The notes beneath the pieces were generated by a model, which made no database searches, had not been told where the DNA came from, and worked only from the letters and a program-made list of their open reading frames with translations. 64,000 bases of DNA, taken from NCBI GenBank assembly GCA_038230335.1, contig JBBRNL010000002.1:124001-188000 (forward strand). The letters run 5' to 3'. The translations under genes were made by a program, and so were the position numbers. The stretch comes from JBBRDU01 sp038230335 (GTDB lineage Bacteria > Verrucomicrobiota > Verrucomicrobiia > Chthoniobacterales > UBA10450). This document shows, in pieces, positions 52,025 to 61,279 of the stretch; the stretch's first letter is position 1; the number at the start of each line of letters is the position of its first letter.

Positions 52025-52081
52025 CCTCACCATGTCGACTCGACCGGGATCGCGTCGGGCGGTAATTTGGGCGAGAAGTCG

Positions 52082-52612
52082 CTAGGCCACGGTCGCTCCG
52101 CGGCTGCGTCTCAGTGCGCCTGCCTGCACGATGACGCCGATCAGGACCAGGACCACGAATAAAATGGCATTGCCGGTGGGTGGAAGAACGATGGCACTTT
52201 GGATTAAATGTGCGCCCACTGCGGCCGAGAGAACGATCAAAGCCCAGTCGAACAGCATGAGCAAAAGCAGGGCTCCCACAATTCCTCCAATAATGAACGT
52301 GGCCCAGTAGTAATGAGCATACTGAACGAAAAAGGCGCCCGCGATGGCTACGGCCAGTTTTCCGCCGGCGAGGAAACCGGCCACAGCGATGGCAATCTTT
52401 TGCAGAAAGGTTGCGAGCAACGCTCCGATGAGCCCGAGGACAATGGCGATGCTCAGGGCCAGCATGGGCGTTGGCTCATGCACAAGATGGGGGGCAAGTT
52501 CCACTCCCGCGGCGAAGCCAACCGCCGCCACGCAAAGCCAGAACAAGCGGCGTCCGAAAAACAAAATGACCACGCCAATGAGAGCGCTGATGATGGGGAC
52601 GGGCAGGTTCAT
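52082..52612 (-). CDS. DUF4203-like polytopic membrane protein
   Basis: A 176-residue protein made almost wholly of about six short hydrophobic helices with Gly/Ala-rich packing, such as PIISALIGVVILFFGRRLFW and AVAGFLAGGKLAVAIAGAFF. The arrangement resembles the DUF4203/TMEM198-type family. No catalytic motif. Its role is unknown. Confidence 0.6.
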   Translation of the reverse strand: MNLPVPIISALIGVVILFFGRRLFWLCVAAVGFAAGVELAPHLVHEPTPMLALSIAIVLGLIGALLATFLQKIAIAVAGFLAGGKLAVAIAGAFFVQYAHYYWATFIIGGIVGALLLLMLFDWALIVLSAAVGAHLIQSAIVLPPTGNAILFVVLVLIGVIVQAGALRRSRGATVA

Positions 52613-52646
52613 TGTTTCACGCCTGATAAAGAATCACAGGAAAGCC

Positions 52647-53387
52647 CTAATGGGAATACCAAGGTGTTAAGTCGCGTTGGAGCAGGCGTTCCAACTCTTT
52701 CATATCGAAATAGAACCTCTGAGTGAGCTGGCCCGCAAGTTCCGGCTCGAGAGTTTGCTCGTAGTCGTGATGGAAAACATCCGCCGGCGTGGGAGCGAAG
52801 GATTCATCCACCCCAAGGAAGCCAAAAACCTTACGCAAGGTTTCGGCGTGATTTTCTCGCAGATCCTTATTGAGCAGAACCAGACACTGATCGTGGCCGA
52901 ACATGTTGAAGAGCCGGCGAACCTGGGGGGCGTAGAACCCGCGATCAAGATAGGAAAAGACCCGGTGTTGCAAAGGCAGCGCCTCCCGGCATCGAGCCGC
53001 TTCCTGCGCGACGGCCTGCTCGAAGGAAAGGCTTTCCGCTCCTCGTTTTTTTTCCATGTTCCAGGCGGAAAACGCGCGCTCGACCGGGTTACGTAAAACC
53101 AGGATCCATTTCATCTCCGGGTTGTAACTCCAGATTCGGGAAGGGGCCGCATTCCAATACATGTAAATCGGAGTGGCTTCGCCCACGGCGCGGTGCGCGT
53201 TTTCCGGCCGGAAATGTGCGTGATACTTTCGATAATCGGGCTTGGCCCTGAAATGTTCTTCTCGGTCGAAAAAATGCAGCTCTTTCTTCGAATCGGGCAG
53301 ACAGATTTGTGGATGCTGACGGAGGAATGAATCAAGCGCAGACGTTCCCCCTTTCTGGGTGCCTCCGATGATAAAATCGACGCGCAT
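52647..53387 (-). CDS. Sulfotransferase family protein
   Basis: A 246-residue PAPS-dependent sulfotransferase related to the heparan sulfate group. The 5'-phosphosulfate loop is in FIIGGTQKGGTSALDSFLRQ and the 3'-phosphate-binding region is in LVLRNPVERAFSAWN, ending with a typical FYFDMKELERLL. The acceptor is unknown; a surface glycan or lipid is plausible. No other polysaccharide gene is next to it. Confidence 0.88.
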   Translation of the reverse strand: MRVDFIIGGTQKGGTSALDSFLRQHPQICLPDSKKELHFFDREEHFRAKPDYRKYHAHFRPENAHRAVGEATPIYMYWNAAPSRIWSYNPEMKWILVLRNPVERAFSAWNMEKKRGAESLSFEQAVAQEAARCREALPLQHRVFSYLDRGFYAPQVRRLFNMFGHDQCLVLLNKDLRENHAETLRKVFGFLGVDESFAPTPADVFHHDYEQTLEPELAGQLTQRFYFDMKELERLLQRDLTPWYSH

Positions 53388-53402
53388 CGCTTTTCTCGAA
53401 CG

Positions 53403-54521
53403 CTAATCGTCCGGCTTCCCATCCAGTAACGGTTCGCACGGCAGGGTCTCCGGCCCTTTTTCCGTGCAAACAGCGAAGGTTCCCGCCGGGTAGATGGAAG
53501 TGCCGGCAAATTCTCCCTTCACGTTCAGGGCATAGAAATTCACGTTAAAGTTGGGGTTACCTTTGCTGTTGAGCAGTCGTTTTTCGACCGTGTTCTTTTT
53601 AATGCGTCGGCACGCCTCCAGCCCGGCATCCTTTGGATGCATGCCGTGACGCATATTCTCGACAATAAAGAACGAGGAAAGGGCGTAAAGATTCGCTTCA
53701 CCGCGCCCGGTCGAGCCGGCCGCGCCAATCTCGCCGTCCACATAAAGACCTGCGCCCAGGACGGGAGAATCCCCCGCGCGTCCCGGCATCTTCCAAGCCA
53801 GTCCGCTCGTTGTCGTCACGCCGCAGATCTCTCCTTTCGCATTCACGCCGTTGCAGTTGAGCGTACCGTAAATGTGCTGCGGATCGATCAGCCCTTCCGC
53901 CACCATTTGGAGCATGACGCGGCCCCCCGCTTCGGCCCGCTTCTGTGGATCGAGATAGTGCGCCGGATCGATGCGACGCTTCCACTCCAGCCAAAGCTTG
54001 CGCGATTCGTCCGTGTTGAGATCGTCTTCAATTTTGAAGCCGAGGCTGCGCGCGAAGGTCTGGGCTCCCGGACCGGCGAGCAGGTGATGATCGGTCAGCT
54101 CCATCACGGCCTTGGCCACGAGCGAGGGTGTGCGCACGCCTTCCAAGGCAGCGACCGCGCCGGCGCGTCTCTTCGGTCCATGCATGCAGGAGGCGTCGAG
54201 TTGCACGATTCCCTCCGCGTTGGGCAATCCGCCATAGCCGACGCTCGTGTCGAGTGGGTCGAGTTCGACAATGTTGACACCCGCGATGAGGGCGTCGAGC
54301 ACGTCGCCCCCTTGCACCATCTGCGCGAAGGCTTTCTCCACGCAGGTCACGCCCCCGCCGTTCTTGAAACGATTTCCGTTCGCCGATGCGATCACGACCG
54401 GTTTGCTTGAACTTGAACTCATAATATTGGGAGCTTTGCCGAAGAAAACACGGGGCGCCACGGCCGCGCTCACACCGGCCGCGACGCCGGTGTGGACAAA
54501 TCGCCGACGGTTCATATTCAA
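53403..54521 (-). CDS. Tat-exported N4-(beta-N-acetylglucosaminyl)-L-asparaginase / isoaspartyl peptidase-like Ntn hydrolase
   Basis: A 372-residue exported protein. The twin-arginine signal is NRRRFVHTGVAAGVSAAVAP. The mature part is a class 2 asparaginase-like Ntn hydrolase. A GVTCVEKAF and LDTSVGYGGLPNAEG N-terminal region precedes the autocleavage nucleophile Thr in HIYGTLNCNGVNAKG. Downstream is TTTSGLAWKMPGRAGDSPVLGAG (split at PGRAGDSPV), with the substrate Arg and Asp. It probably degrades glycosylated asparagine or isoaspartyl peptides in the periplasm; the exact substrate is inferred. Confidence 0.9.
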   Translation of the reverse strand: MNMNRRRFVHTGVAAGVSAAVAPRVFFGKAPNIMSSSSSKPVVIASANGNRFKNGGGVTCVEKAFAQMVQGGDVLDALIAGVNIVELDPLDTSVGYGGLPNAEGIVQLDASCMHGPKRRAGAVAALEGVRTPSLVAKAVMELTDHHLLAGPGAQTFARSLGFKIEDDLNTDESRKLWLEWKRRIDPAHYLDPQKRAEAGGRVMLQMVAEGLIDPQHIYGTLNCNGVNAKGEICGVTTTSGLAWKMPGRAGDSPVLGAGLYVDGEIGAAGSTGRGEANLYALSSFFIVENMRHGMHPKDAGLEACRRIKKNTVEKRLLNSKGNPNFNVNFYALNVKGEFAGTSIYPAGTFAVCTEKGPETLPCEPLLDGKPDD

Positions 54522-54597
54522 TCAAACCATGACTGTCGATACTCTGGCAACTTAATCGCCGTACCCCTCGCCGGTGGGCTCGGTGCTTTCCGCGGCA

Positions 54598-55389
54598 TCA
54601 CGGCCCGGCCTTGCGCTCGGCCGAATACGCGACTGGATCTTGCCGAAAATAGTTTCGTAGTTCGGTGTACAGCTTCGGATGCTCCGTTCGCAGCGCAAAA
54701 GGCTGCTCGAAAAAAGCTTCGGTAGCGACGGCGAAGAACTCGGCCGGGTTGGTCGCACCATAGGTATTGAGGAGCGTAGGAATTCCAGTTTCCTCGGCCG
54801 CTCGAAGCGAGGCGAACTCGGTTCTCATGACCTGCGCCCAACTTTGTTGTTGTTCGCGCGTGTCCAAAGCGGGGGTCCCGTCGGTTGCGTGATTTTCGAA
54901 GTCGAGTTGATGCGCAAATTCATGGAGCACAACATTTTTACCGTCGGATGGATCGGCTCCACCGTATTTGGCGGCATCCCACGCCAGGACCATTGTTCCC
55001 ATGCGCCGTCCGGCCTCTCCGAGGCGGGGAGACTCTCCATCCTGCCAGACTGGACCTTCCAAGGGACGATTCTCCGCCACTACGTAGGTCGACGGGTAAA
55101 CCAGGATGGTCTCCAAGAGTGGAAAATACTCGGTCTTGCGGTGCATGAGAAGAAGACAGGCCTGCGCCGCGATGGTCACGCGAATCTCATCTGTCACCTC
55201 CAGATCTGCGCAACCTTCGAAGTGTTTTTCGGCGAGAAACACCTGCACGTGGCCAAGGAGTTCGGATTGATCCGCGTCCGACAATCGGCCAAAGAACGCG
55301 ACGTTGCGGGCGATGACGCGCCGCCAGTCTTCCGGCACGGACTGGTCACGCAGTTGACTACGACGGCGTTTTTTTCTCCATCCGAACAT
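54598..55389 (-). CDS. mtfA: MtfA-family zinc-dependent peptidase
   Basis: A 263-residue M90 peptidase of the MtfA/DgsA-anti-repressor family. The gluzincin motif is in VVLHEFAHQLDFENHATDG (HExxH), with the third ligand Glu in NPAEFFAVATEAFFEQP. It also has LVYPSTYVV and a conserved N-terminal region with WRRVIARNVAFF. E. coli MtfA controls Mlc; whether that applies here is unknown, as no Mlc gene is seen. It precedes the asparaginase-like gene on the same strand. Confidence 0.92.
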   Translation of the reverse strand: MFGWRKKRRRSQLRDQSVPEDWRRVIARNVAFFGRLSDADQSELLGHVQVFLAEKHFEGCADLEVTDEIRVTIAAQACLLLMHRKTEYFPLLETILVYPSTYVVAENRPLEGPVWQDGESPRLGEAGRRMGTMVLAWDAAKYGGADPSDGKNVVLHEFAHQLDFENHATDGTPALDTREQQQSWAQVMRTEFASLRAAEETGIPTLLNTYGATNPAEFFAVATEAFFEQPFALRTEHPKLYTELRNYFRQDPVAYSAERKAGP

Positions 55390-55443
55390 TGTTTCGTTAG
55401 GCTAAAGGCCGACGCAACGCATGGGCGAGGGCTGATTGCGCGA

Positions 55444-57120
55444 CTATTTTTTCAGCATGGCGTCGCGTTTCGCCTTGAACTCAGTGCCGGGCTTCCATTC
55501 CGGAAATTTATCGCCATTGGCAACCTCGTAACCAACTTCGAAGAGTAATTGCACATCTTCCACCGCACCGGACAGGTCCCAGTCTGGTTTTACTTCGTCG
55601 CTGACCTGGTGGTAATCGTGCAGATCAAACTCGTCGGAACGCAGGGCCGCATCGGTGGCCCGGGCCACAAGGTGCTCGCCTTTGCCAATGTAGAGCGCGG
55701 GCAGGCCCACCTTCGAGAACTCAAAATTATCGGCCCGATAAAAGCTGCCTTTCTCGGGACGGCTGTTGGGGATGGCGATGCGGCCCTGCTTTTTCGCAGC
55801 CGCGTCCAGTAAATCGTCCAGGGTCGTTAGGCCAAAGCTCGTATCCTCCACGTCGCGTGTCTTGCCCCAGACGTTCATGCTGTCGATATTGATGTCGGCC
55901 AGGGTTTTCTCGAGCGGATAAAGCGGATGCTGGGCGTAATATTTGGCTCCGAGCAAACCCGCTTCCTCGGCCGTCGTGCACATGAACAGGATCGAGCGCT
56001 TGGGGGCCGGATTGAGTTTGGTAAAGGCGGCGGCCAACTGCAGGACGGCGGCGTCGCCCGAGGCATTGTCGACCGCTCCATTGAAAATCTGATCGCCCGA
56101 GAGTTCCGGATGCCGCCCCAGGTGATCCCAGTGCGCCGTATAAATCACGTATTGATCCTTCAACTTGGGATCGCTCCCGACCAGTTTGGCGATGGCGTTG
56201 TTCGACGCGAACGAACGCACGGTCTGTTTGATGTCGAAGCTCGCCTTGGCCGGCAGAGGCACGGGACGGAACTGTTTCGACACAGCGGCCTTCTTTAAAG
56301 TGTCGAAATCCTGGCCGGCGCTGCTCAGAAGCTTCTTCGCCACATCGAGCGTGATCCACGAGCGCACCTGGACTGCGTTCATGTTCTTGTCGGAAGCGTC
56401 CAGTTCGAAATTCTCTTTGGACCAGCTGGTTCGGACCACGGAGTAGGGGTAGGCGGCTGGCTCCGTCTCGTGGATGATGACGGCGGCGGCGGCTCCCTTT
56501 TGCGCCGCGATTTCATATTTATAGGTCCATCGTCCGTAGTAAGTCATGGCCCGGCCTTTGAACATCTTGTCATCGAGCTTGGACGGATCCTTTGGATCGG
56601 GAATGGGCGGATCGTTGATCAGCATGAGGATGGTCTTGCCGCGAACGTCGACATCCTTGTAATCGTCCCAGCCATATTCCGGCGCCACGATGCCATAGCC
56701 GACAAACACGACATCCGAATTGTCGACTTTGATCGCTTCTTGCAAACGGGCCGAGGAGGCAACGTAGTCGTCGGGATATTTCAGCGACATCGTCTGATCT
56801 TTCACACTGAAGGACAGTTGGGGAGTGCTGGTGATGCCGGCGAGCGGCACTTCCTGCGTAAAACCTCCGTTGGGATTTCCGGCCACGAGCCCGAGTTTTC
56901 GCAACTCGGTCACGATGTATTGGACGGACAACTCTTCCCCGTGCGACCCAGGCGCGCGTCCTTCGAACTCGTCGGAGGACAGGACTTTAATGTGGCCGAG
57001 CATTCCATCCGGTGTGATGGCGTCGCGGCCCGGCTTGAGGGCCGGGTCGAGTGGTGTGGCGGCAGCGGCGTAATGGGCCAGGGCAAAGAGAATAACGAAA
57101 ACAGAAGCGGCAGTTCTCAT
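55444..57120 (-). CDS. M28 family metallopeptidase with PA domain, secreted
   Basis: A 558-residue secreted aminopeptidase-like protein. The signal peptide (residues 1-21) ends near AAAATP. A PA (protease-associated) domain is inserted at about 135-285. The two-zinc M28 site is visible in YTAHWDHLG (His, Asp), NGAVDNASGDAAV (Asp), CTTAEEAGLLG (Glu-Glu), DINIDSMNVWG (Asp) and DLHDYHQVSDE (His). It probably trims peptides in the periplasm or outside the cell. Its promoter side borders a gap with repeats, and the next gene upstream (M3 peptidase) is on the same strand. Confidence 0.93.
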   Translation of the reverse strand: MRTAASVFVILFALAHYAAAATPLDPALKPGRDAITPDGMLGHIKVLSSDEFEGRAPGSHGEELSVQYIVTELRKLGLVAGNPNGGFTQEVPLAGITSTPQLSFSVKDQTMSLKYPDDYVASSARLQEAIKVDNSDVVFVGYGIVAPEYGWDDYKDVDVRGKTILMLINDPPIPDPKDPSKLDDKMFKGRAMTYYGRWTYKYEIAAQKGAAAAVIIHETEPAAYPYSVVRTSWSKENFELDASDKNMNAVQVRSWITLDVAKKLLSSAGQDFDTLKKAAVSKQFRPVPLPAKASFDIKQTVRSFASNNAIAKLVGSDPKLKDQYVIYTAHWDHLGRHPELSGDQIFNGAVDNASGDAAVLQLAAAFTKLNPAPKRSILFMCTTAEEAGLLGAKYYAQHPLYPLEKTLADINIDSMNVWGKTRDVEDTSFGLTTLDDLLDAAAKKQGRIAIPNSRPEKGSFYRADNFEFSKVGLPALYIGKGEHLVARATDAALRSDEFDLHDYHQVSDEVKPDWDLSGAVEDVQLLFEVGYEVANGDKFPEWKPGTEFKAKRDAMLKK

Positions 57121-57188
57121 GCGCCATCTCTAATGGGACTTGCGCGCGGGCGCAATCTTCGACCATGCGCCACGCAATTTATAGGATG

Positions 57189-57242
57189 TAAGCGGCTCGG
57201 CCGCTTTAAGTCTAACAACGCCCTCGGAGAGGCTGTTCCACC
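57189..57242. repeat. Intergenic repeat, family B (copy 4)
   Basis: TAAGCGGCTCGGCCGC, then TCTAACAAC, then CCTCGGAGAGGCTGTTCCACC. It is followed by ATTCGAACT at 57260-57268, which also occurs after copy 2 (ATTCGAACT at about 43054-43062), although there it falls inside xseA. Confidence 0.65.
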
Positions 57243-57275
57243 ACTTTGGGTTTTACAGATTCGAACTAAAGACAG

Positions 57276-57294
57276 GGTGCTTGGCCCAAGCACC
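57276..57294 (-). terminator. Palindrome downstream of the M3 peptidase gene
   Basis: GGTGCTTG (57276-57283) pairs with CAAGCACC (57287-57294) with a 3-nt loop. It lies about 55 nt after the M3 peptidase stop and could act as its terminator. It has no clear T-run and resembles the stem between ruvB and xseA. Confidence 0.35.
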
Positions 57295-57349
57295 TCGACA
57301 ACGTCCGCGGTTTTGGTCACACCCGCGAGGCAGGGCCTCGGGGTATGCA

Positions 57350-59512
57350 CTATTTGGACGGTTCTCCCGTTGTTCCAACGGGCGCTTTTTGCTTTTCCGC
57401 TCCCCCAATCCCAATGTGTTTTAGGAACGGCTGAACCGATTGCTTGCGTCCAAGGAATTTTTCAATCGACAGGTTCACATCACGTGAATCGCCTTGCGCG
57501 TAAATTTCCTGGCGCAACCGCATTCCGGCTTGTTTATCGAGATAACGGTCTTTCGCCTGATCGAACACCGTAGCCATGTCGGCGGCAATGGCATCGGCCC
57601 AGGCATAGCCGTAGTAACCGGCGTCGTAGCCATTGAGATGTCCGAAATACGAGACAAACGTCGTGCCGGGGTCAATCGGGAGGAAGATCCTTTCCAGAAT
57701 TGGATTGGAAATGGCGACGCAATCGTAAGGTTGATCCTCTGCATGCTGGTCATGCAAGGCCAGATCGAGCGAAGCGAAAGCGAACTGTCGTCGATATAAC
57801 ACGCCGGCGGTGGCGAGTTTTGCATCGTTCATTTTCTGAATGATATCAGCCGGTATCTTCTTCGATGGATCGCGATAATCGGCTGCGAAAGTATCGAGCA
57901 CTTTCTGATCCCACACCCAATTCTGGAGCATTTGGGAAGGCGCTTCCACGAAATCGCCCGGAACGTGAGCTCCCGCGAACCGCCCATACTTCGCGCGGGT
58001 CACGATGGAGTGGAGTGCATGACCGAACTCGTGGAACAGGGTTTCCACGTCCGAGTGGGTCATGAGCGACGGCGTGTCGCCCGTGGCGGGCGGGAAATTG
58101 CACAATAAGGCGACGGTCGGCCGTTGATATTTCCCGTCGGCCAATTGTTTGCCGCTGATGATGTCGAACTGCGCGAAGTGATTAAACTTTCCTTCGCGCG
58201 GGAACATATCGAGATAGAACAGACCGAGCGGCTCGCCCGTGGCGGTATCGCTCACGAGATAAAGCTGGAGATCGTCGATCCATTTGTAAGGCGCCGTGAT
58301 GCGCTCGAATTTCAGTCCGAAGATGCTTTGATAAATGTTAAACATCCCTTCGAGCACTTTTTGGAAAGGGAAGTAGGCGCGAAGCGCTTCCTTATCGACC
58401 GCGTATTTCTGCTTGTTCAGCTGGTTTGTGTAGTAACGCCAGTCCCACACCATGATGGCCGCTTTGGCATCATTCGTATCCACCGCTTTCATTTTCTGAA
58501 GCGTTGCCACTTCGGCGGCGAATTTCGGCTCGATCCCAGTGATCAGGTTATCGATGTACGATTTCGCGCCCGCTCCGGACCGGGCCAACTTGATCTCGGT
58601 CTGGAAGTCGTCCCACGATTTGTAACTGAGCCGGAGAGCGATCTTATTGCGCAGAGCCAGCATCTGGTTGAGCACGGTCACGTTCGTGTCTTTGGCTAAC
58701 GAATCATGAATGACGTAGAGTTTTTTGCGCGTCGCTTCGTTCCTGGCGTTTTCCTCCACCGTGGTGAATTGCCACGTCACATTGGCCATGACTGTGTAGG
58801 CATCGTCCCCCGTCTTGACGCCGGGCGAGGCAAAAAAGCTATCGGGCAACCCGTCGAGATCTGCCTTGGTGAACACCGCGGGAGCCTTGACGTTGACAAT
58901 ATTGGAATCGAAATCCGTGCCGAGCTTGGACAAGTCTTTGCGCAGCTGCTCGACTTCCTTGCGTTTGTCCGGCGGCAGCTCGAGTCCGGCGCGCCGGTAA
59001 TCGCGCAGCGTTTCTTTCATTAATTTTTCATCCTCCCCGGCGAGCTTGGGATGCGTGTCGGCAAAGGCTTTAACCGCTTTATAAACATCTTCCCGGTAAT
59101 CGATCCCGACCGACCAATCCTGGAGAATCTTGACCGCATTCTCACCGGCCGTGCGCATCGCTTCGCTGGTGTTCGCCTCCTTGATGATGACTGCTTTATT
59201 GGCCGCCAGGCTCGCCTCGTAAGTCAGATCGTCGAGCGCCACGATGGTGCTTTGGAAAGTCACTTTGGCCGGGTCCTGTTTTCCGATTTGGTCGAGGGCC
59301 TTGTTCGCCTTGTCGATCGCTCCCTTCATCATCGCGTCAACGGCCTCGGGGGTTTGCTCCCATTGCGGGATGGTCAAAACCGCGTTGGCCTTTGTCGCCG
59401 CCGCGCGGAAATCATCCACGGTCTTTTCCGCGGCTTGCACGCGGCCAGCCGGCGCCAGCGCAAGGAGGAAGCCCGGAAGGAGCGAGAGAATCGAAAGGGA
59501 GAAATGTTTCAT
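57350..59512 (-). CDS. M3 family zinc metallopeptidase (peptidyl-dipeptidase/oligopeptidase type), secreted
   Basis: A 720-residue M3 peptidase. The start is ATG 59512 (MKHFSLSILSLLPGFLLALA), giving a Sec signal peptide that ends near VQAAEK; the 66-residue open frame upstream overlaps the marC promoter region and was rejected. The zinc motif HEFGHALH is in VETLFHEFGHALHSIVT, with the third ligand in FVEAPSQMLQNW. A helical N-terminal half covers the site, so only short peptides enter. It probably acts in the periplasm in peptide turnover together with the M28 enzyme downstream. Confidence 0.93.
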   Translation of the reverse strand: MKHFSLSILSLLPGFLLALAPAGRVQAAEKTVDDFRAAATKANAVLTIPQWEQTPEAVDAMMKGAIDKANKALDQIGKQDPAKVTFQSTIVALDDLTYEASLAANKAVIIKEANTSEAMRTAGENAVKILQDWSVGIDYREDVYKAVKAFADTHPKLAGEDEKLMKETLRDYRRAGLELPPDKRKEVEQLRKDLSKLGTDFDSNIVNVKAPAVFTKADLDGLPDSFFASPGVKTGDDAYTVMANVTWQFTTVEENARNEATRKKLYVIHDSLAKDTNVTVLNQMLALRNKIALRLSYKSWDDFQTEIKLARSGAGAKSYIDNLITGIEPKFAAEVATLQKMKAVDTNDAKAAIMVWDWRYYTNQLNKQKYAVDKEALRAYFPFQKVLEGMFNIYQSIFGLKFERITAPYKWIDDLQLYLVSDTATGEPLGLFYLDMFPREGKFNHFAQFDIISGKQLADGKYQRPTVALLCNFPPATGDTPSLMTHSDVETLFHEFGHALHSIVTRAKYGRFAGAHVPGDFVEAPSQMLQNWVWDQKVLDTFAADYRDPSKKIPADIIQKMNDAKLATAGVLYRRQFAFASLDLALHDQHAEDQPYDCVAISNPILERIFLPIDPGTTFVSYFGHLNGYDAGYYGYAWADAIAADMATVFDQAKDRYLDKQAGMRLRQEIYAQGDSRDVNLSIEKFLGRKQSVQPFLKHIGIGGAEKQKAPVGTTGEPSK

Positions 59513-59593
59513 GAGAAAAGGTTTAGTTGATCGCGAAAGCGAAGATTGTGTAGAAGACTTACTCGGTAAAGCGAAAAGGGGTCGCGTCTTTTT

Positions 59594-60163
59594 GTGATTC
59601 AGAAATTTCTGCTCGCCTTCATTCCGATATTTGTCGCGATCGATCCCATCGGTCTGGTCGCGCTTTTCATCGGGCTCGGGCACACCGGCTCCCCTGAGAA
59701 TCGCCGGCACCAGGCTTTTTTGGGGATCCTGACCGGGCTCTGCGTGGCCACGGGTTTCATTTTTCTGGGCAAAGCGATTTTTGGAGCGCTTGGAATTTCC
59801 GTGGCGGATTTTCAGGTGGCGGGTGGATTAATTCTCCTTGTCCTGGCGGTGCGCGAGCTGATTGGCGGAGAGCACGATCGCGGCGGTGGGGACGATTTCG
59901 GCGTGGTGCCGCTGGGTATGCCGCTGATCGCCGGACCGGCTTTGTTGACGGCACTACTGATCCTGATCGACACCGTCGGAGTCGTGTTCACGGTCGTTTC
60001 GTTGCTCGTGAATCTGGGGTTGGTTGCGATTGCTCTGTGTAACGCTGACCGGTTCACGCGTTGGATGGGCCGACAGGGATTGCGCGGCGCTTCAAAATTG
60101 ATCGCACTGCTTCTCGCCGCCATCGCCGTGAGTCTGATCCGGCGCGGCTGGCAGATTCACTAG
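59594..60163 (+). CDS. MarC family integral membrane protein
   Basis: A 189-residue protein with six hydrophobic segments and MarC/YchE signatures: FIPIFVAIDPIGLVALFIGL near the N-terminus and PLGMPLIAGPALLTALLIL in the middle. The start is GTG 59594. The family was once linked to multiple antibiotic resistance, but this is no longer supported and no substrate is known. Confidence 0.9.
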   Translation: MIQKFLLAFIPIFVAIDPIGLVALFIGLGHTGSPENRRHQAFLGILTGLCVATGFIFLGKAIFGALGISVADFQVAGGLILLVLAVRELIGGEHDRGGGDDFGVVPLGMPLIAGPALLTALLILIDTVGVVFTVVSLLVNLGLVAIALCNADRFTRWMGRQGLRGASKLIALLLAAIAVSLIRRGWQIH

Positions 60164-60200
60164 GCTTTGACCAAGACTTGGGACTGCTGAACCCGCGGTT

Positions 60201-60330
60201 TGTCATCCTGAGCCAGTCCGGCAACTGCCGGAGCGAAGGATGTCACTACATCGCGGAGGTCACACAATAGCATTTGCGTGATCAGCAGCGCGAATATGGT
60301 CCCACTTCGTCTGCGCGAGTCGGGATGACA
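60201..60330. repeat. Intergenic inverted repeat, family C (copy 2)
   Basis: The left end TGTCATCCTGAGCCAG and right end CGAGTCGGGATGACA form the outer pair. A GAAGGATGTCACTACATCGC stretch lies between (60236-60255). It shares the TGTCATCC...ATGACA frame and internal GCG/CGA words with 39707-39760. It occupies the gap between the convergent marC and CoA-binding genes. Confidence 0.6.
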
Positions 60331-60404
60331 CGACCGAGCGAATCCCACAACGCAGCTGGTATCCCGGCAACCAACCGCAGTCCGCTTGATCGGCGGTTCC
60401 TGTT

Positions 60405-60785
60405 TTAAAACGTGCCGCTACGCAGCATGACCAGCGTGCAGCCTTCGATAACTTCGATGCCACGTTCCCGCGCCTGCGCGGCCAGGTCCGGATTCTCAGC
60501 TCCAGGATTAAAAATGATGCGCCGGGGATGGACCCGCAGAATCTCGTCGATCAATGCATCGGAACGCACCTTCCCTAGATACATCGTCGCCGTGTCCAGC
60601 TTCTCCGGCACGGCCGCGATCGATGCATAACATTTTTGCCCAAGAATTTCGGAAAACGCCGGATTCACCGGAATGGGGCGATGCCCATACTCGCGCAGCA
60701 TTTCAATGGCGCGATAGGCATAGCGATCGGGCTTGGGCGAAGCACCCAGAACGGCCACCGTTTCCGGCGCAGCGGTTTCCGACAT
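60405..60785 (-). CDS. CoA-binding protein (YccU-like)
   Basis: A 126-residue protein of the CoA-binding domain family (YccU-like), a single Rossmann fold. It has the nucleotide-binding N-terminus VAVLGASPKPDRYAYRA, then HRPIPVNPAFSEILG and the conserved FNPGAENPDLAAQARERGIEVIEGCT, split at ARERGIE. Members bind CoA, but the physiological role is not established. Confidence 0.9.
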   Translation of the reverse strand: MSETAAPETVAVLGASPKPDRYAYRAIEMLREYGHRPIPVNPAFSEILGQKCYASIAAVPEKLDTATMYLGKVRSDALIDEILRVHPRRIIFNPGAENPDLAAQARERGIEVIEGCTLVMLRSGTF

Positions 60786-60799
60786 CCTTGGCGGCGGGG

Positions 60800-61177
60800 T
60801 TAGCCGGGATGCTGTCCGCCCGGAATCGGCCGGGTCAACTCCGCCGACTTGTCACCCTTATCGAAGCGGCGTTTCAGCTCGCCCTCGATCGCCAGAATCT
60901 CATCCTGCTGAGGCAACGGTCCGCCATGGTAGATATAATAGGGCTGGCCACGGCGGGTCTGACCTTGCGGAACCGTCTTGTAAAGATCGAGGCGGCGTTT
61001 CTGCAATTGGGCGGTCGTCACCCGGCGTAACGGCGAATTCACGGGTGAGTCGGCATAGGTCCCGGTTTGGTAGCGCGCGTAGGACGCGTTCCCGACCGGC
61101 CCGGTCGCCGTGGACGAATTGGAATCTGCACAAGCCGTTACGGTGATAGCAAAGAAGACTGCAAGTAGGGATTTCAT
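60800..61177 (-). CDS. Hypothetical lipoprotein
   Basis: A 125-residue protein starting at ATG 61177 with a lipoprotein signal (MKSLLAVFFAITVTAC, Cys16). The mature part is hydrophilic, with a Ser/Thr/Gly-rich start and a conserved-looking SPLRRVTTAQLQKRRLDLYK. No family is recognised. It lies 14 nt upstream of the CoA-binding gene on the same strand. Confidence 0.65.
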   Translation of the reverse strand: MKSLLAVFFAITVTACADSNSSTATGPVGNASYARYQTGTYADSPVNSPLRRVTTAQLQKRRLDLYKTVPQGQTRRGQPYYIYHGGPLPQQDEILAIEGELKRRFDKGDKSAELTRPIPGGQHPG

Positions 61178-61279
61178 AGAGGGGTATGGTTCGATCATCG
61201 ATCGTTAACCATTGAACCGTCGACCCGCTTCTGATGTTGCGCAATACTTTGCCGCACGCTGGCCCGCGCCAGGCAAGAC

